Origin: an uncultured Burkholderiales bacterium | GTDB taxonomy: Bacteria; Pseudomonadota; Gammaproteobacteria; Burkholderiales; Burkholderiaceae_E | DNA length: 17,362 nucleotides | Direction of reading: 5' to 3' | NCBI GenBank assembly: GCA_903898725.1 | Contig: CAIUGQ010000705.1 | Location: 1 to 17,362, forward strand | In this document: positions 16,437 to 17,362 of the stretch, piece by piece | How the letters are laid out: each line of letters starts with the position of its first letter | Position numbering within the stretch: position 1 is the stretch's first letter | Notes under the pieces: generated by a model | Told to the model about the DNA's origin: nothing | Database searches by the model: none | The model's input: the letters and a program-made list of their open reading frames with translations, nothing else | Translations under genes and position numbers: made by a program

Positions 16437-17362
16437 TCACTCGACGGCCTTGACCATGTCCTCGACGACCTTCTTCGCGTCGCCGAACACCATCATCGTC
16501 TTGTCCATGTAGAACAGCTCGTTGTCGAGGCCGGCGTAGCCGGATGCCATCGAGCGCTTGTTGACGATGATCGTCTTGGCCTTGTAGGCCTCGAGGATCG
16601 GCATCCCGGCGATGGACGACTTCGGATCCTTGGCCGCCGGGTTCACGACGTCGTTGGCGCCGAGCACCAGCACCACGTCGGCCTGGCCGAACTCGGAGTT
16701 GATGTCCTCCATCTCGAAGACCTGGTCGTACGGCACCTCGGCCTCGGCGAGCAGCACGTTCATGTGACCGGGCATGCGGCCGGCGACCGGGTGGATCGCG
16801 TACTTCACCGTGACGCCGTGATCGGTCAGCTTCTGCGCGAGCTCCTTGAGCGCGTGCTGGGCACGGGCCACCGCCAGGCCGTAGCCCGGGACGATGATGA
16901 CCGTGTCCGCGTTGGTCATCAGGAAGGCCGCGTCGTCGGACGAGCCGCTCTTGACCGGCCTTTGCGCCTTGTCGCCACCACCGCCCGCCGCCGCGGCCTC
17001 GCCGCCGAAGCCGCCGAGGATCACGTTGAAGATCGAGCGGTTCATCCCCTTGCACATGACGTAGCTGAGGATGGCGCCCGACGAGCCCACCAGCGCGCCG
17101 GTGACGATCAGCGCCGTGTTCTGGAGCGTGAAGCCGATGCCGCAGGCGGCCCAGCCCGAGTAGGAGTTGAGCATCGACACGACGACGGGCATGTCGGCGC
17201 CGCCGATCGGGATGATCAGGAACCAGCCCATCACGAGCGTGGCGAGTATGAGCAGCCACAGCGCGGCCTCGTTGCCGGTCAGGCAGAACCAGACCAGCAG
17301 CACGACGCAGGCCGCGGCGAGCGCGGCGTTGACGGGATGCTGCATCGGCATCGCCTCGAGCG
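16437..17362 (-). CDS. pntB: NAD(P) transhydrogenase subunit beta, 5' end beyond the window
   Basis: C-terminal 308 or so residues of PntB, the inner-membrane subunit that couples proton flow to hydride transfer from NADH to NADP. The frame is open to the right edge (LEAMPMQHPVN...), and full proteins are about 460-490 aa, so the start and first membrane helices are outside. Visible: membrane helices with IPIGGADMPVVVSMLNSYSG, VTGALVGSSGAILSYVMCKGMNRS and VILGGFG, then the NADP-binding domain III with VPGYGLAVARAQHALKEL, HPVAGRMPGHMNVLLAEA, DVVLVLGANDVVNPAAKD and NKRSMASGYAGLDNELFY. The Ala/Gly-rich linker between domains (EAAAAGGGGDKAQ) is normal in position. The internal ATG at 17351 is not the start. 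pntA would be expected upstream, outside. Confidence 0.96.
   Translation of the reverse strand, partial: LEAMPMQHPVNAALAAACVVLLVWFCLTGNEAALWLLILATLVMGWFLIIPIGGADMPVVVSMLNSYSGWAACGIGFTLQNTALIVTGALVGSSGAILSYVMCKGMNRSIFNVILGGFGGEAAAAGGGGDKAQRPVKSGSSDDAAFLMTNADTVIIVPGYGLAVARAQHALKELAQKLTDHGVTVKYAIHPVAGRMPGHMNVLLAEAEVPYDQVFEMEDINSEFGQADVVLVLGANDVVNPAAKDPKSSIAGMPILEAYKAKTIIVNKRSMASGYAGLDNELFYMDKTMMVFGDAKKVVEDMVKAVE

Overview
The window is very GC-rich (about 70% by eye) with strong G/C at third codon positions, so long meaningless ORFs open on both strands. The gene content fits a Gram-negative, free-living betaproteobacterium, probably of the Burkholderiales, although no rRNA or other marker gene is present to prove it. 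The content is a tandem glycine riboswitch before gcvHP, a TAXI-type TRAP transporter, a three-subunit GlcDEF glycolate oxidase, a family 9 (heptosyltransferase-like) glycosyltransferase and proton-translocating transhydrogenase pntB.

Layout. Positions 1-2103 (minus) hold the first 701 residues of gcvP, which runs off the left edge, preceded by gcvH (2118-2501). The 531-bp divergent spacer 2502-3032 holds a tandem glycine riboswitch and a good sigma-70 promoter for gcvHP, plus a weaker -10 box facing the other way. A class III PLP aminotransferase follows on the plus strand (3033-4382). It converges with a class A acid phosphatase on the minus strand (4438-5310). A second divergent spacer (5311-5487) starts a long plus-strand run: TAXI binding protein, an intercistronic hairpin, a fused DctQM permease with a DUF3394-like tail, glcD, glcE, glcF and a glycosyltransferase 9 gene. 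The glycosyltransferase ends inside a 9-bp tandem repeat that carries its stop codon. From 14483 to the right edge everything is on the minus strand. In transcription order this is pntB (5' end off the window), a DUF4870-like small membrane protein, and two related exported proteins of unknown function.

How the genes may work together. GlcDEF oxidises glycolate to glyoxylate. Some class III aminotransferases turn glyoxylate into glycine. GcvP and GcvH then split glycine into CO2, ammonia, a methylene-folate one-carbon unit and NADH, under control of a riboswitch that senses glycine. The TRAP transporter sits directly upstream of glcDEF and may import the substrate of that oxidase. Read this way, 5 to 6 genes form a C2 (glycolate to glycine to C1) assimilation neighbourhood. 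The link is an inference from gene order and family chemistry. The aminotransferase and transporter substrates are not shown by the sequence.

I see no tRNA, rRNA, CRISPR array, insertion sequence, integrase or phage gene. Most of the window is ordinary chromosomal core metabolism. The less ordinary parts are the repeat over the glycosyltransferase stop codon, the transporter-glcDEF linkage with its internal hairpin and possible leaderless glcD, and the paralogous exported pair beside pntB.
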